From positions 25,321,851 to 25,385,850 of the forward strand of contig NC_079877.1 in NCBI RefSeq assembly GCF_029227915.1: DNA of 64,000 nt, in the 5' to 3' direction. Below the pieces are notes generated by a model. The model was not told the origin of the DNA, ran no database searches, and saw only the letters and a program-made list of their open reading frames with translations. How positions within the stretch are numbered: the stretch's first letter is position 1; each line of letters opens with the position of its first letter. Below are positions 46,601 through 55,623 of this stretch, in pieces. A program made the position numbers and the translations under genes. Source of the DNA: Hydractinia symbiolongicarpus. Its lineage: Eukaryota > Cnidaria > Hydrozoa > Anthoathecata > Hydractiniidae.

Positions 46601-48932
46601 CGACTTCAAATGATTTAAACGTAAAACTACCCTACTTGACGCACACAGAAGAAAAAACAACATTGAACAAAAACCACAAATATCACACACACAGTGTTAT
46701 GCAAATGGGAGTAACTGGCTTTTCCCAATGTCATTTTGGTATGGACAACCCATGGGATGGTGCTGGATATTATAAACTTTGAGCCTGAAGTTTTGAATTC
46801 TACGAAAAAAACTATTATACAATATTACGACACATTTTATTTAATCCATATTGGAATATTGAAAGCAGTGTCACCACTATCCAAAGCATATCTCCATTCA
46901 AAAAGAACACTTCCAGTTTTATTAGCCACTTTATTATTGGGTTCAAGCAAACGACCACATTCTATAGTAAGAAATATTGGAATATTCGCAATGGATTGGT
47001 ATATCTTGCCTTATCAGACAAAAAGTCATTTTTTATTTTTGTTTAAGCTATTTCCAGTGACTTTTCTATGCGAATTGTAAAAAAAACATTTAAACAATTG
47101 AGAGAGTATTCTAGTAGAATTCGTTGGAAAACATTTTTTGGGACAAACTCATCGATTTTTTTGTAAGAACAACGTACTTCTTAAATAACAGTTTGATGGT
47201 TATCCTGCTTTATGTTTATATACATTAAGGTATAAATAAACTTACCATATATGGTAATTAAACATTTGTTAAAACAGATTTTAAAGAAAAGGACTCATTC
47301 GAGTATTTATACCGTTGATAGTTCCCGCTTAAAATTTTTGAAATTTACAATCATACAATCTATGTGCTCATGCAGGCGCGGATCCAGGGTTAGCCAGATA
47401 AGTCGCGTGACTAAGTGTAAATTTGACGAAAAGTGTTAGCCAAGCGAATGATAATCCAGGCGAAAAGTCACGGTTCACAGCCCTCTCCATTGTTGTTCCA
47501 TGTTGACGTCAAAGTTGTGACGTCGCTACCATATAAACTCAGAGAGTTGCAAATTATAGCTTACAGATTTTGACTGATTCATTTTAACTAATCAGTCACT
47601 CAGTCAGTCAAAAATCAAATAGCTATGGCTTGCAACCCTCCCCATCTCAACTAGGGGGCATGTGACGTCAAACTTGTGACGTAATTTTCACACAAAAAGC
47701 AGAAAATTGCCCTTCTTAATTCTTCTTTTAAAGTTCAAACGAAACTTGAGTTTAGCCCTACAAATAAACAAATCTCTATAAAGAAACCTGACTTTCATAG
47801 CAATAATGACTAAAGTTTATTAAATAAAAATATTGGATATAACTTACCTCGTATAAATAATTTACCTGATGAAAATAATAATTTTAGTAATGCTTCTACA
47901 ACTCCTATAAGTTTTAAATCTTTAACTATTTCAACTACTATATCTCATCCCGTGAGAATTGAAAACCATATAATCTCGTCACAAAAAATCATCTTGGGTG
48001 AAAATGAGACTAGATCACTTTATGATGTGACAGGTTACAGAGAGAAGGCTAAATCTCTATCTAGTGAAAACTTTATGACCTACTTAAGAATGTCTTCAAG
48101 CCTGATCACTCATTTCCTTTTCCAAAAAGAAATGGAAGATCATTTAGACTGGAATGGCTCAGAGAGCATTCCTGGCTATGTTGTTCACCTATTTCAGATG
48201 GATTTTTTTGTCTTCAATGTGTTTTATTTGGGGACAGAATTCCTAAAAGAACCACATCCATCAGAAAACTATTTTCTGAAGCTGTCACATTTATGTACAT
48301 TTCATCTTCATTATCCTGATCTTTCCATATTCTTATTGTTTTTGTTATGATTATGTTTTATTTTGCTGTCCATGACTGGTGTAATCATTTGATTCACCTA
48401 GTCATGCTGATGAAGCCTGATATTGGCAGAAACAGCAAGAGTTTATAAATAATGAAGTATATTCACAATTGTCTCACTTTATTGTAGTTAATCCCTGTTA
48501 ATTTTAGTGGTTTTATCTATCTAAAATATGACGTGTAAGACAAGGAGAGTTGATTCTTGTAAAAAATGTTCTTAGAAGAATTTTTTATAGCTTAGAGTCT
48601 CTTTTCGTCAATTTTATTAATAACTAGATAAATCGGAAGACAATTTTTGGCGATTTTTGTACCCGCAAAGCTCAAATTAGCGAAAGTTTCTGGGTCTTGG
48701 GAGGCTTACAGCGCCCTTAGTCCAAATATTGCTGCGCAAGTCTGACTAAGTCTTGAAAAAGTCTGGATTCGCCCCTGCTCATGTGCGAAAATAAGTGCGT
48801 TCCAATCTGAAGTTGTGAAAATTTTCAACCGGCAAATTCGTGAATTAGAGAAAACGAAGTAAATAAAAAAACCTTACCGATTTTAAACACACATCCTAAA
48901 TGGAAAATTAAAAATACAAATCGATGCTTCAT
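34650..48932 (-). CDS. Gene 2: Ig-Ig-CUB surface protein with glycosylated stalk and GPI-type tail
   Basis: Six reverse-strand exons: signal peptide 48932-48878 (MKHRFVFLIFHLGCVFK); Ig1 45014-44649; Ig2 44493-44335 and 36418-36296; CUB plus stalk 36138-35608; tail 34765-34650. All junctions are GT/AG, phase 1, and sum to exactly 450 codons (449 residues) with no stop. Ig1 has VLFEWKY, VQCGYF and SDEYAYQC. CUB has ISSPNNTSLYAGSLNCSYYI and the C-terminal GFEAVVYLV. Then come six-residue PNVTTA-type repeats, each with an N-x-T glycosylation site. The tail is Ser/Thr/Lys-rich and ends in ~15 hydrophobic residues with no cytoplasmic segment, as in GPI-anchored proteins. Compared with gene 1 it lacks FN3 and gains the stalk. 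Introns hold a Helitron array, a hAT element, a nuclease pseudogene and an Ig1 remnant. Probable adhesion or recognition receptor. Confidence 0.82.
35610..35753 (-). repeat. 18-bp coding minisatellite (stalk of gene 2)
   Basis: Eight tandem 18-bp units (plus-strand form GTCACATTGGGGGCGGTT) encode the repeat PNVTTA in frame. Variation is mainly at the Asn/Tyr and Pro/Ser codons, so most units keep an N-V-T sequon. Length changes by whole units would not disturb the frame. Confidence 0.9.
37843..39469 (+). mobile_element. Long Helitron unit 1
   Basis: 1627 bp. Starts TCTCTTTAATAATAGCC; its own 3' hairpin (GGCGT TTCG ACGCC) is followed by ...CCCGGCTAG. The interior contains GCTAGC-rich stretches and repeated phrases such as GTTTAACTGTACTAAGCG, with no ORF of note. 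Almost identical to the unit at 41693-43354. Confidence 0.8.
39655..41335 (+). mobile_element. Long Helitron unit 2 (diverged, hybrid end)
   Basis: 1681 bp. The interior is homologous to the other long units but diverged, with a different 5' portion (AT-rich around 39740-39900). After a CCGGCGTTTTGACACCGG hairpin near 41236-41253 it continues into a short-unit 3' end with the CCCGTGGA hairpin and CTAG, so it looks like a read-through fusion of a long and a short unit. Confidence 0.75.
41693..43354 (+). mobile_element. Long Helitron unit 3
   Basis: 1662 bp. Nearly the same sequence as 37843-39469, with a few small indels (for example an extra stretch around 41860-41900). Ends with the stronger hairpin CCGGCGT TTTG ACGCCGG, then CTAG. 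Confidence 0.8.
43609..44334. other. Non-coding part of gene 2 intron
   Basis: At about 43912-43996 there is a degenerate relative of the TCAACCTCGT-type repeat (cctaatccccaggg ... tccctggg). No gene is supported. Confidence 0.35.
45160..46782 (+). pseudogene. SAP-SWIM-YqaJ exonuclease-like pseudogene
   Basis: From ATG 45160 the plus strand can be followed through three frames. First is a SAP-like motif (SVEELKNYLRVRNLRISKRK). Near 45690-45760 is a SWIM zinc finger (CHCTCMAGMSPTCNDVAAAL, then H). From about 46260 to 46700 is a YqaJ-type nuclease region (GRTIEINAVNAF; GASADKIITCDCC; LEVKCPF, with the E-x-K catalytic pair). Several stops (for example after EELIA and before SFLTE) and frameshifts break it. 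Such proteins are common as repetitive, transposon-borne genes in cnidarians as far as I know. It lies in the first intron of gene 2, antisense to it. Confidence 0.75.
46866..46961 (-). pseudogene. Ig1-exon remnant
   Basis: Reverse strand begins after TATAG and reads like the start of the Ig1 exons of genes 1 and 2 (GSVLFEWRYALDSGDT), then loses similarity. A further old duplicate of the family inside the first intron of gene 2. Confidence 0.7.
47373..48777. mobile_element. hAT-type DNA transposon remnant
   Basis: The ends CAGGCGCGGATCCAG (47373) and CTGGATTCGCCCCTG (ending 48777) are inverted repeats of the CAGGGGCG-ATCCAG type common in hAT elements. CTCATG occurs directly outside both ends. 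The inside carries a TTF-type zinc-finger coding segment at 48077-48280. 1405 bp is too short for a full transposase. It sits in the first intron of gene 2. Confidence 0.75.
48077..48280 (+). pseudogene. TTF-type zinc-finger segment of hAT transposase
   Basis: This frame gives the arrangement typical of hAT-associated TTF fingers: a F-P-F-P-K block, RSFRLEWL, then W-L-C-C-S-P followed by DGFFCLQCVLFG. The rest of the transposase (dimerisation and DDE parts) is missing. Confidence 0.65.
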
Positions 48933-49956
48933 CTTTGTGTGGCAATGTAAGTTTGATTCGCTGTATTTAAAGCAACGTGATTACGAAATTTGAATGAGTT
49001 CATAGAGGTAATTATAGTTTCACGTACAATCTGAGTTTCACTTCCTCTATTTGTTAGCAGTTGTTTTATGGTCATGTCCAAGAAATTAACTGCGTCAGCA
49101 CACCATTGAACAAAATTGTTCTCTTTGATGCTCTCCATCCTCGTGTTCTGACAAACGATATTTTTCATGTGGAATTTTAAATTGCAGTGAAATAAATTTC
49201 TTCAGTTCTGTCAATATCAAAGTAATGATTAAATATTTTAGAAGTGTAGCTTGCAAGTTCTCGGGATAGGCCGCTATCATACACGACGGGTAAATATTTT
49301 AATAATACTGGCATATTTGCGTCAGAAAGTTTATGATAGTTTAAACAAAACATAATTAGAGGTTATTGATAAAGTGCTGAGATCGGTGATAAAAAACCAG
49401 AAAGAATGACTAAATGTAAAAAAATACATGACACAAGCATTTATTAACAAGACGGATAATAAAGCATTATGTAGGTGATTTACACCAAGTTAAATTTTAA
49501 ACCAAGTTGACCAAAAGTCAAGTTGGTTTAAACCAAGTAGTCCTGTGCATATTATAGTAAACCAAGTTAACTATTTCGAGTTATTTCTTTTTTTTATATA
49601 AACCAAATTGACCCCATGCATCAATTTAACTCGCTCCATTATACTTAGTAAAGTTCCCGATCTATTAAAGTCTGGATAATAAAGTAACAGACTAAATTGG
49701 GTTCATAATAGGGTTAAGTGATTGATGAGACATTTAACTTGGGTTACAACATATGCATAAAACGGTAATATTGTTAACATTAAGAAGTTGATTTTTTTGC
49801 TTCAAAATGCAATATATTTTGCTCTGTATCGTCTTCTATGATGGATTTTGTCATACTTCACATGCAGAGCAGAGAAAGGAATTAAAAATAAATTTAATAA
49901 AACGAGGGAGATATTTTTTGTGTTTTTTTTTTGTTTTGTGCGTTAATTTATCAACT
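48933..49956. other. Upstream flank of gene 2
   Basis: No gene supported. 49483-49610 holds several ACCAAGTT/AACTTGG motifs that can fold (TTAAACCAAGTTGAC, 5-base loop, near-complement), likely a small MITE or its relic. Confidence 0.4.
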
Positions 49957-49996
49957 CTATTTATTTTGGAACTAAAAACGAACACAACTCTTTAAC

Positions 49997-50028
49997 GACG
50001 TTTCGGCCGTACGACGGCCATTTTCAAG
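49997..50028 (-). ncRNA. Hammerhead-ribozyme-like motif (left PLE copy)
   Basis: Same sequence as 53405-53437 in inverse orientation: a GGCC-stem hairpin followed by GAAACGTC. The CTGATGA core is degenerate. See the right-hand copy. Confidence 0.45.
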
Positions 50029-50098
50029 TATAGCTATTTACAATTGACGTCAATCGTACGATATATCATCGTACGATCAAATATTCCGTAGGGGCAAG

Positions 50099-51360
50099 TC
50101 AATTATCTGAAAATAGAAATAATGGCATTGATGCAATATTTCTATTAAGAATTGGCTTATCCCTACGGATTAACAAGCTTTCCTTCAATTCCAAATCAAA
50201 ATTATTAGATGCGGAGGAGATAATAGAAAAATTATCTAAAGATGGTCTATTTTTACAGAAAACAACATGCTCCAAAACCGCACTAGGGTTAATAGATTTA
50301 ACGGATTTTCCAGTCAAGGCAGAAACGGCCATGTGTTCGCAGGCTCTAACTTTCAAATGTCGCATAGTTTTCCCATAATAGATGGCATTGCAGCCATCAC
50401 ACTGATATTTATATACGACTTTTGAACGCAGAGCCTTTGAAACACGGTCCTTAAACCGGAAAAAATTGCCAATTCTACAACCCGATTTGAAAATAACCCT
50501 AAGCTTACAGCACGGAAGATGCTTATCAAATGTTTTAACTAAGTGAGTTCGCAGTTTCAACGATATATTACCCAAATATGGCAAAATAATAAGAACTTCT
50601 AACTTAGACACGGTACTGAAAACTTTCTTATCTTGAAACATTCTGTCGAGAAAAGACTTAATGCATTGATCAATCAAACTTGACGGGTAGCCATTTCTTA
50701 ACAGAATGTTTCTAAGATCTTGCATTTCTAAGTGAAACCTAGAAAAATCAGAAACAATCTTAAATATCCGAAAAATCAATGTCATTATCAAACCCGTTTT
50801 ATATTCTTCCGGCAAAAAGCTGTTGTAATTCGTGTAAACACCACTAAATGTAGGCTTCCTATAGATAGATGTAACAAACTTCGATTCATTGCGAGAAACA
50901 GATACGTCAAGAAACGGAAGAGTTTTATCGGCCTCGCACTCAGACGTGAAAGATATGTTGATGTGTTGCCTATTAAGATAGTCCTTAAATAGAGGCAAAT
51001 AGCTAGGAGATGAGAACAACACAAAAACATCATCAACATATCTTCTATAATACACTGGCTTAAAGGATGATGGACAATTATCCAACCAAGTCTTTTCGTG
51101 GTGCGAAAGAAAAGCATTAGCAAGGCTGGGGCCAAGAGGTGATCCCATAGCTACCCCATCGACTTGCTTGAATAGTTGACCGTCAAACGTGAAATAAGAA
51201 TTTTCTGTGGCCAGAGAGAGGAGTTTACGAAAATCACTTTTGCAAAAATTACTGACTGGGTCAGTCTCTGAAAATAAAGAATCAGTACAAATATCTATAG
51301 TTTCTTGCAAAGGAATATTTGTAAATAAAGAATCAACATCTAGGCTAGCCATAAACAAAG
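50099..51360 (-). pseudogene. Penelope-like RT/GIY-YIG, 5'-truncated copy
   Basis: Reads from the SLFMASLDVD block through YRRYVDD to the GIY-YIG end, differing from the right-hand copy by only a few residues (for example SFKP/SLKP, YLPLF/HLPLF, KLEVL/KSEVL). The first ~217 residues are missing, no ATG precedes the remaining frame, and homology ends at the head-to-head junction. Recent but truncated. Confidence 0.88.
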
Positions 51361-51411
51361 AGAGGTCTGAATTATGCAATACCACCTTCAAAAGTCGAGT
51401 ATGCTGATTAT

Positions 51412-53316
51412 ATGGTTTCCTTCGAAAAGCTCTATCGTAATGTTAAAAGTATGGAAATGTCGTCCGAAACAAGAGATCTTTTAAAATCGCGGATGAAAGA
51501 TTGGGCTATTTCATCTTTTGAAATTTACAATTCCTCAAAGAAACCCAAAAACCTGAGCGATGAAGAACTTGAAGCTCTGTTTTCGTTGGCAAATAATTTG
51601 GACTTAGTTATTCAAAAATCTGACAAAGGAAATTCAGTTGTTCTTGTCGATAAAGATATATACGTAAACAAGATTAGTGATATTTTGAATGACACAGCGA
51701 AGTTTGCAAAAGTTAAATGTGATAAAGAGAAGGAGCTGAATTTTATCATCAATCAAGAGAAAAAAGTTACAGCAGTTTTGAAAACTTTGCTTGACAACGG
51801 TTCCTTGGAAAGAAGATTACATGAAAAACTTAAACCAACTGGGTCAAAGCTAGGAATATTATATGGTTTATGTAAAATTCACAAATCTATTGTTAACGGA
51901 AGTCCACCTTTTAGGCCCATTTTATCGGCTATCGATACACCCACCTACAATTTGGCTAAGTTTCTTGTACCACTTTTGGCACCCTTAACAGTTAATGAGT
52001 ATACTGTTTTCAGCTCTTTTTCCTTTGCTGAAGAAATTAGTAAACAGGACAGTAGTTTGTTTATGGCTAGCCTAGATGTTGATTCTTTATTTACAAATAT
52101 TCCTTTGCAAGAAACTATAGATATTTGTACTGATTCTTTATTTTCAGAGACTGACCCAGTCGGTAATTTTTGCAAAAGTGATTTTCGTAAACTCCTCTCT
52201 CTGGCCACAGAAAATTCTTATTTCACGTTTGACGGTCAACTATTCAAGCAAGTCGATGGGGTAGCTATGGGATCACCTCTTGGCCCCAGCCTTGCTAATG
52301 CTTTTCTTTCGCACCACGAAAAGACTTGGTTGGATAATTGTCCATCATCCCTTAAGCCAGTGTATTATAGAAGATATGTTGATGATGTTTTTGTGTTGTT
52401 CTCATCTCCTAGCCATTTGCCTCTATTTAAGGACTATCTTAATAGGCAACACATCAACATATCTTTCACGTCTGAGTGCGAGGCCGATAAAACTCTTCCG
52501 TTTCTTGACGTATCTGTTTCTCGCAATGAATCGAAGTTTGTTACATCTATCTATAGGAAGCCTACATTTAGTGGTGTTTACACGAATTACAACAGCTTTT
52601 TGCCGGAAGAATATAAAACGGGTTTGATAATGACATTGATTTTTCGGATATTTAAGATTGTTTCTGATTTTTCTAGGTTTCACTTAGAAATGCAAGATCT
52701 TAGAAACATTCTGTTAAGAAATGGCTACCCGTCAAGTTTGATTGATCAATGCATTAAGTCTTTTCTCGACAGAATGTTTCAAGATAAGAAAGTTTTCAGT
52801 ACCGTGCCTAAGTCAGAAGTTCTTATTATTTTGCCATATTTGGGTAATATATCGTTGAAACTGCGAACTCACTTAGTTAAAACATTTGATAAGCATCTTC
52901 CGTGCTGTAAGCTTAGGGTTATTTTCAAATCGGGTTGTAGAATTGGCAATTTTTTCCGGTTTAAGGACCGTGTTTCAAAGGCTCTGCGTTCAAAAGTCGT
53001 ATATAAATATCAGTGTGATGGCTGCAATGCCATCTATTATGGGAAAACTATGCGACATTTGAAAGTTAGAGCCTGCGAACACATGGCCGTTTCTGCCTTG
53101 ACTGGAAAATCCGTCAAATCTATTAACCCTAGTGCGGTTTTGGAGCATGTTGTTTTCTGTAAAAATAGACCATCTTTAGATAATTTTTCTATTATCTCCT
53201 CCGCATCTAATAATTTTGATTTGGAATTGAAGGAAAGCTTGTTAATCCGTAGGGATAAGCCAATTCTTAATAGAAATATTGCATCAATGCCATTATTTCT
53301 ATTTTCAGATAATTGA
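51412..53316 (+). CDS. Penelope-like reverse transcriptase with GIY-YIG endonuclease
   Basis: 634 codons from ATG 51412, uninterrupted. The reverse-transcriptase core includes GILYGLCKIHK, LFMASLDVDSLFTNIP (motif A), DGVAMGSPLGPSLAN (motif B) and YRRYVDDVFV (catalytic YVDD at about residue 326). The C-terminal ~120 residues form a GIY-YIG-type endonuclease: a CDGC pair, AIYYGKT and the RACEH block. This RT + GIY-YIG order is diagnostic of EN+ Penelope-like elements. The N-terminus may be slightly short, because sequence upstream of the ATG belongs to the inverted partner. The open frame and near-identity of both copies indicate a recent insertion. Confidence 0.92.
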   Translation: MVSFEKLYRNVKSMEMSSETRDLLKSRMKDWAISSFEIYNSSKKPKNLSDEELEALFSLANNLDLVIQKSDKGNSVVLVDKDIYVNKISDILNDTAKFAKVKCDKEKELNFIINQEKKVTAVLKTLLDNGSLERRLHEKLKPTGSKLGILYGLCKIHKSIVNGSPPFRPILSAIDTPTYNLAKFLVPLLAPLTVNEYTVFSSFSFAEEISKQDSSLFMASLDVDSLFTNIPLQETIDICTDSLFSETDPVGNFCKSDFRKLLSLATENSYFTFDGQLFKQVDGVAMGSPLGPSLANAFLSHHEKTWLDNCPSSLKPVYYRRYVDDVFVLFSSPSHLPLFKDYLNRQHINISFTSECEADKTLPFLDVSVSRNESKFVTSIYRKPTFSGVYTNYNSFLPEEYKTGLIMTLIFRIFKIVSDFSRFHLEMQDLRNILLRNGYPSSLIDQCIKSFLDRMFQDKKVFSTVPKSEVLIILPYLGNISLKLRTHLVKTFDKHLPCCKLRVIFKSGCRIGNFFRFKDRVSKALRSKVVYKYQCDGCNAIYYGKTMRHLKVRACEHMAVSALTGKSVKSINPSAVLEHVVFCKNRPSLDNFSIISSASNNFDLELKESLLIRRDKPILNRNIASMPLFLFSDN

Positions 53317-53404
53317 CTTGCCCCTACGGAATATTTGATCGTACGATGATATATCGTACGATATTTTGTATATAGTGTTGAATTTGTCAATTGTAAATAG
53401 CTAT

Positions 53405-53437
53405 ACTTGAAAATGGCCGTCGTACGGCCGAAACGTC
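53405..53437 (+). ncRNA. Hammerhead-ribozyme-like motif (right PLE copy)
   Basis: A stem-loop with GGCC arms (GGCCGTCGTACGGCC) is followed by GAAACGTC, exactly the stem II, GAAA core, ACGU stem III and GUC cleavage arrangement of the minimal hammerheads known in Penelope-like elements. The first core reads CTTGAAAA where CTGATGA is expected, so this copy is probably inactive. Confidence 0.5.
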
Positions 53438-53502
53438 GTTAAAGAGTTGTGTTCGTTTTTAGTTCCAAAAGTCTGAACATACACACCAATTCTATTTATT
53501 TT

Positions 53503-55050
53503 GTTTATCTTTAGTGCATTGATAACTACTACTCACTTTCACTTCCTAAAGTAAGACAATCTGAGAATAAGATTGCTACTTTCTTGAAAGAAACTTGTCC
53601 TGGAATGTACTTTAATATTAAGGAGTTATAGACAGAAACAAAATTACAAAGGTATGCTTGTGTCTCAATAACTTAAGCAAGTTGCTATCACGATATTGTG
53701 AGGCCAGTTAAAAAGCAAAAACTCGCAAGAAAATCGAAACCACAATATTAATACCAATATCTGAAACCAAACTAGACTTATTACTGGTAATTTTAAAAGC
53801 ATGGATGTATTAATATGAATGAAAGGTTAGCTTCATCCTGTTTTTCTAAACAGACGACATCACACGTCACCAGCCTACACCAATTTGTATTTTTTGGTTA
53901 TGTATACACGAGGTTTTGACCAGCAATACAGCAACCCTAACTAAATTAGGTCATATTGTCACTGTTTTAATATCAATTAGTATTGCTTTGTTGCTACTCA
54001 CTGTGTTTTAAGAATATGGAACCATTGGACTGCGAGTTCATGCCAATAATCTGTTTTAGTAAAAAGAATGATAAATGCGAATAGCTAAATAGCTTTTTGG
54101 TATAAATCTCTGCCCTAAAGATATGCACATACTTTTTGGCGTTTAGTTTTGAATTTACGTTTTTAACTTGATGCAATTTTCTTTAATTTTATTCAAGGAT
54201 GGACGTTCTGCCCATTTCACAAAATACTTCAACTGAATGCATTTTGCCGTGTTTACACAAACCTTTTAAATTCTAAAACACTGAACCGGTAGATTATTCG
54301 GTTGGTTGCCATTGTTACCCGTTGCTAGGCAAATTGCAGATTTGAACGTTTATGTTCCTTTGAGTTTACAAATTTGATTTAAGGTAGCTGCAAGCATGAA
54401 ACATCTACCTGCGAACTGATTGTAATTTCAAGACAATGCAAAACTAGTAGAATAAATCTAAACCCAACTCCAATAATATATTATCTCCGTTTAAAACATA
54501 TGTCGTACTACTGCGTACAACAGCAGAAAAAATCGTATAGAAAAGCCGCCTGAATCTTGAGAATTTTTTTAGCACAGTATCAGTAGTCAATGACGAACAT
54601 GTGGATCAAGTTTAACTTGTAACGTACGTTAGTACTTAATTCATCTGACGAATTCATTTCGTGGGGTGGAGGTGGAGTGGTAAGTCTGTTTACTGATATT
54701 GAGACTCCTAATTTAACATTCAGAGCCGTATATATTACCTTTTAATTTAACTTTTTACCTCTTAAAATAATACAAATTAATGATATATTACCTTAAGAGG
54801 TCTGGAGAGTGATATCTATCGCAAAGCGCTAAAAAGAAAGAAGTTAGAAAGTTTTCTATAAAGGACAAAAATGGTTGCTATGAGCTGGCTAAACTGGCAA
54901 TTCCGAAAATGGTTGAAAAAATACTGGATAATTTGCTCTGTGACAATCCCCTTAATAGGGATTTTCAGGAAGCGAATTGCATCTGAGCATGCGCTGTTTT
55001 ATTTGTTTTTATTTTCCTTCGAAAAATTCGAAAAGTACAACCAGTCCTAC
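53503..55050. other. Non-coding, no feature recognised
   Basis: AT-rich sequence with short frames only; nothing with domain similarity. Confidence 0.35.
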
Positions 55051-55165
55051 TTAGGGGAGACGGTATAGTGGTAGAACATTCTTCTGTAACCAAAGGGTTT
55101 AAGTTCGAGTCCCCACTTCGGCGCACATTAAATGTAGTGTTGGCAAGTAGTAGTAAGGAGTGAAT
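55051..55165 (+). repeat. tRNA-derived SINE, truncated copy
   Basis: The head (GACGGTATAGTGGTAG, then AAGTTCGAGTCCCCACTTCG) and the first part of the body (TTAAATGTAGTGTTGGCAA) match the SINE at 18016. The rest of the body is missing. Confidence 0.7.
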
Positions 55166-55438
55166 ATATACAGTTTTCGCTCCTTCCACATCTTACCCCC
55201 AAAAACCCCGCTTCCACCACTTCCACCACCACCTCATCCCAAAACAATTAAGAAACTAAATCATATGCTGATACTAACACATAATAATAATATTAATACA
55301 AATAATAACATATAATAATATTAAATGTAAGATATATGACAACATCAACGCATGCGCAAAAGCATATATGCTCGTATACAGATTATGAGTAAAGGGAAAT
55401 TCCCCAATTACCAGTTACCGCAGTTCTATCAAATAAAT

Positions 55439-55588
55439 ATGACCAAGGAACATTGTGATGAATGTAGGATTGATCTTGATAAATATGATAGATGCTCCTG
55501 TGGAAAAAGGCTAGTTATGTGGGAAAATGCTGTGTTGGCAACACTATATGATGTACATCACCTACAACGGTGGGTGGTGTATTTGTAA
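55439..55588 (+). CDS. Polinton zinc-ribbon-like ORF E
   Basis: Chosen start ATG 55439, because the left remnant (2140-2000) begins at the equivalent codon; an upstream in-frame ATG at 55388 is not shared. 49 residues with CDEC and CSC, a possible four-cysteine zinc site. It overlaps the next ORF region. Function unknown. Confidence 0.45.
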   Translation: MTKEHCDECRIDLDKYDRCSCGKRLVMWENAVLATLYDVHHLQRWVVYL

Positions 55589-55623
55589 AAATTCTTAGTT
55601 GGGCCTTGGTTATTATAATAAAG

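Larger units (their letters stand above)
49957..53502. mobile_element. Head-to-head pair of Penelope-like retroelements
   Basis: Two nearly identical Penelope-like copies face away from a junction near 51360-51411. The left one is on - (50099-51360) and 5'-truncated; the right one is on + (51412-53316). Outer ends are inverted copies of each other (GGAACTAAAAACGAACACAA). The pair is flanked by the 11-bp direct repeat CTATTTATTTT (49957-49967 and 53492-53502), with ~22 extra bases inside the right one. Inverted partial duplicates are a known Penelope insertion form. Ribozyme-like motifs occur at both outer ends. Confidence 0.88.

Noticed and set aside
48929-49280. Overlapping 60-80-codon frames on - upstream of gene 2
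   Set aside because: No domain, low complexity and no supporting splice sites; likely chance frames in the promoter region.
52280-52683. Frames of 86-115 codons overlapping the Penelope gene
   Set aside because: Antisense or shifted shadows of the reverse transcriptase, mirrored in the inverted copy.
51412-53316. Host telomerase or LINE reverse transcriptase
   Set aside because: The GIY-YIG endonuclease at the C-terminus and inverted duplicate structure are specific to Penelope-like elements.
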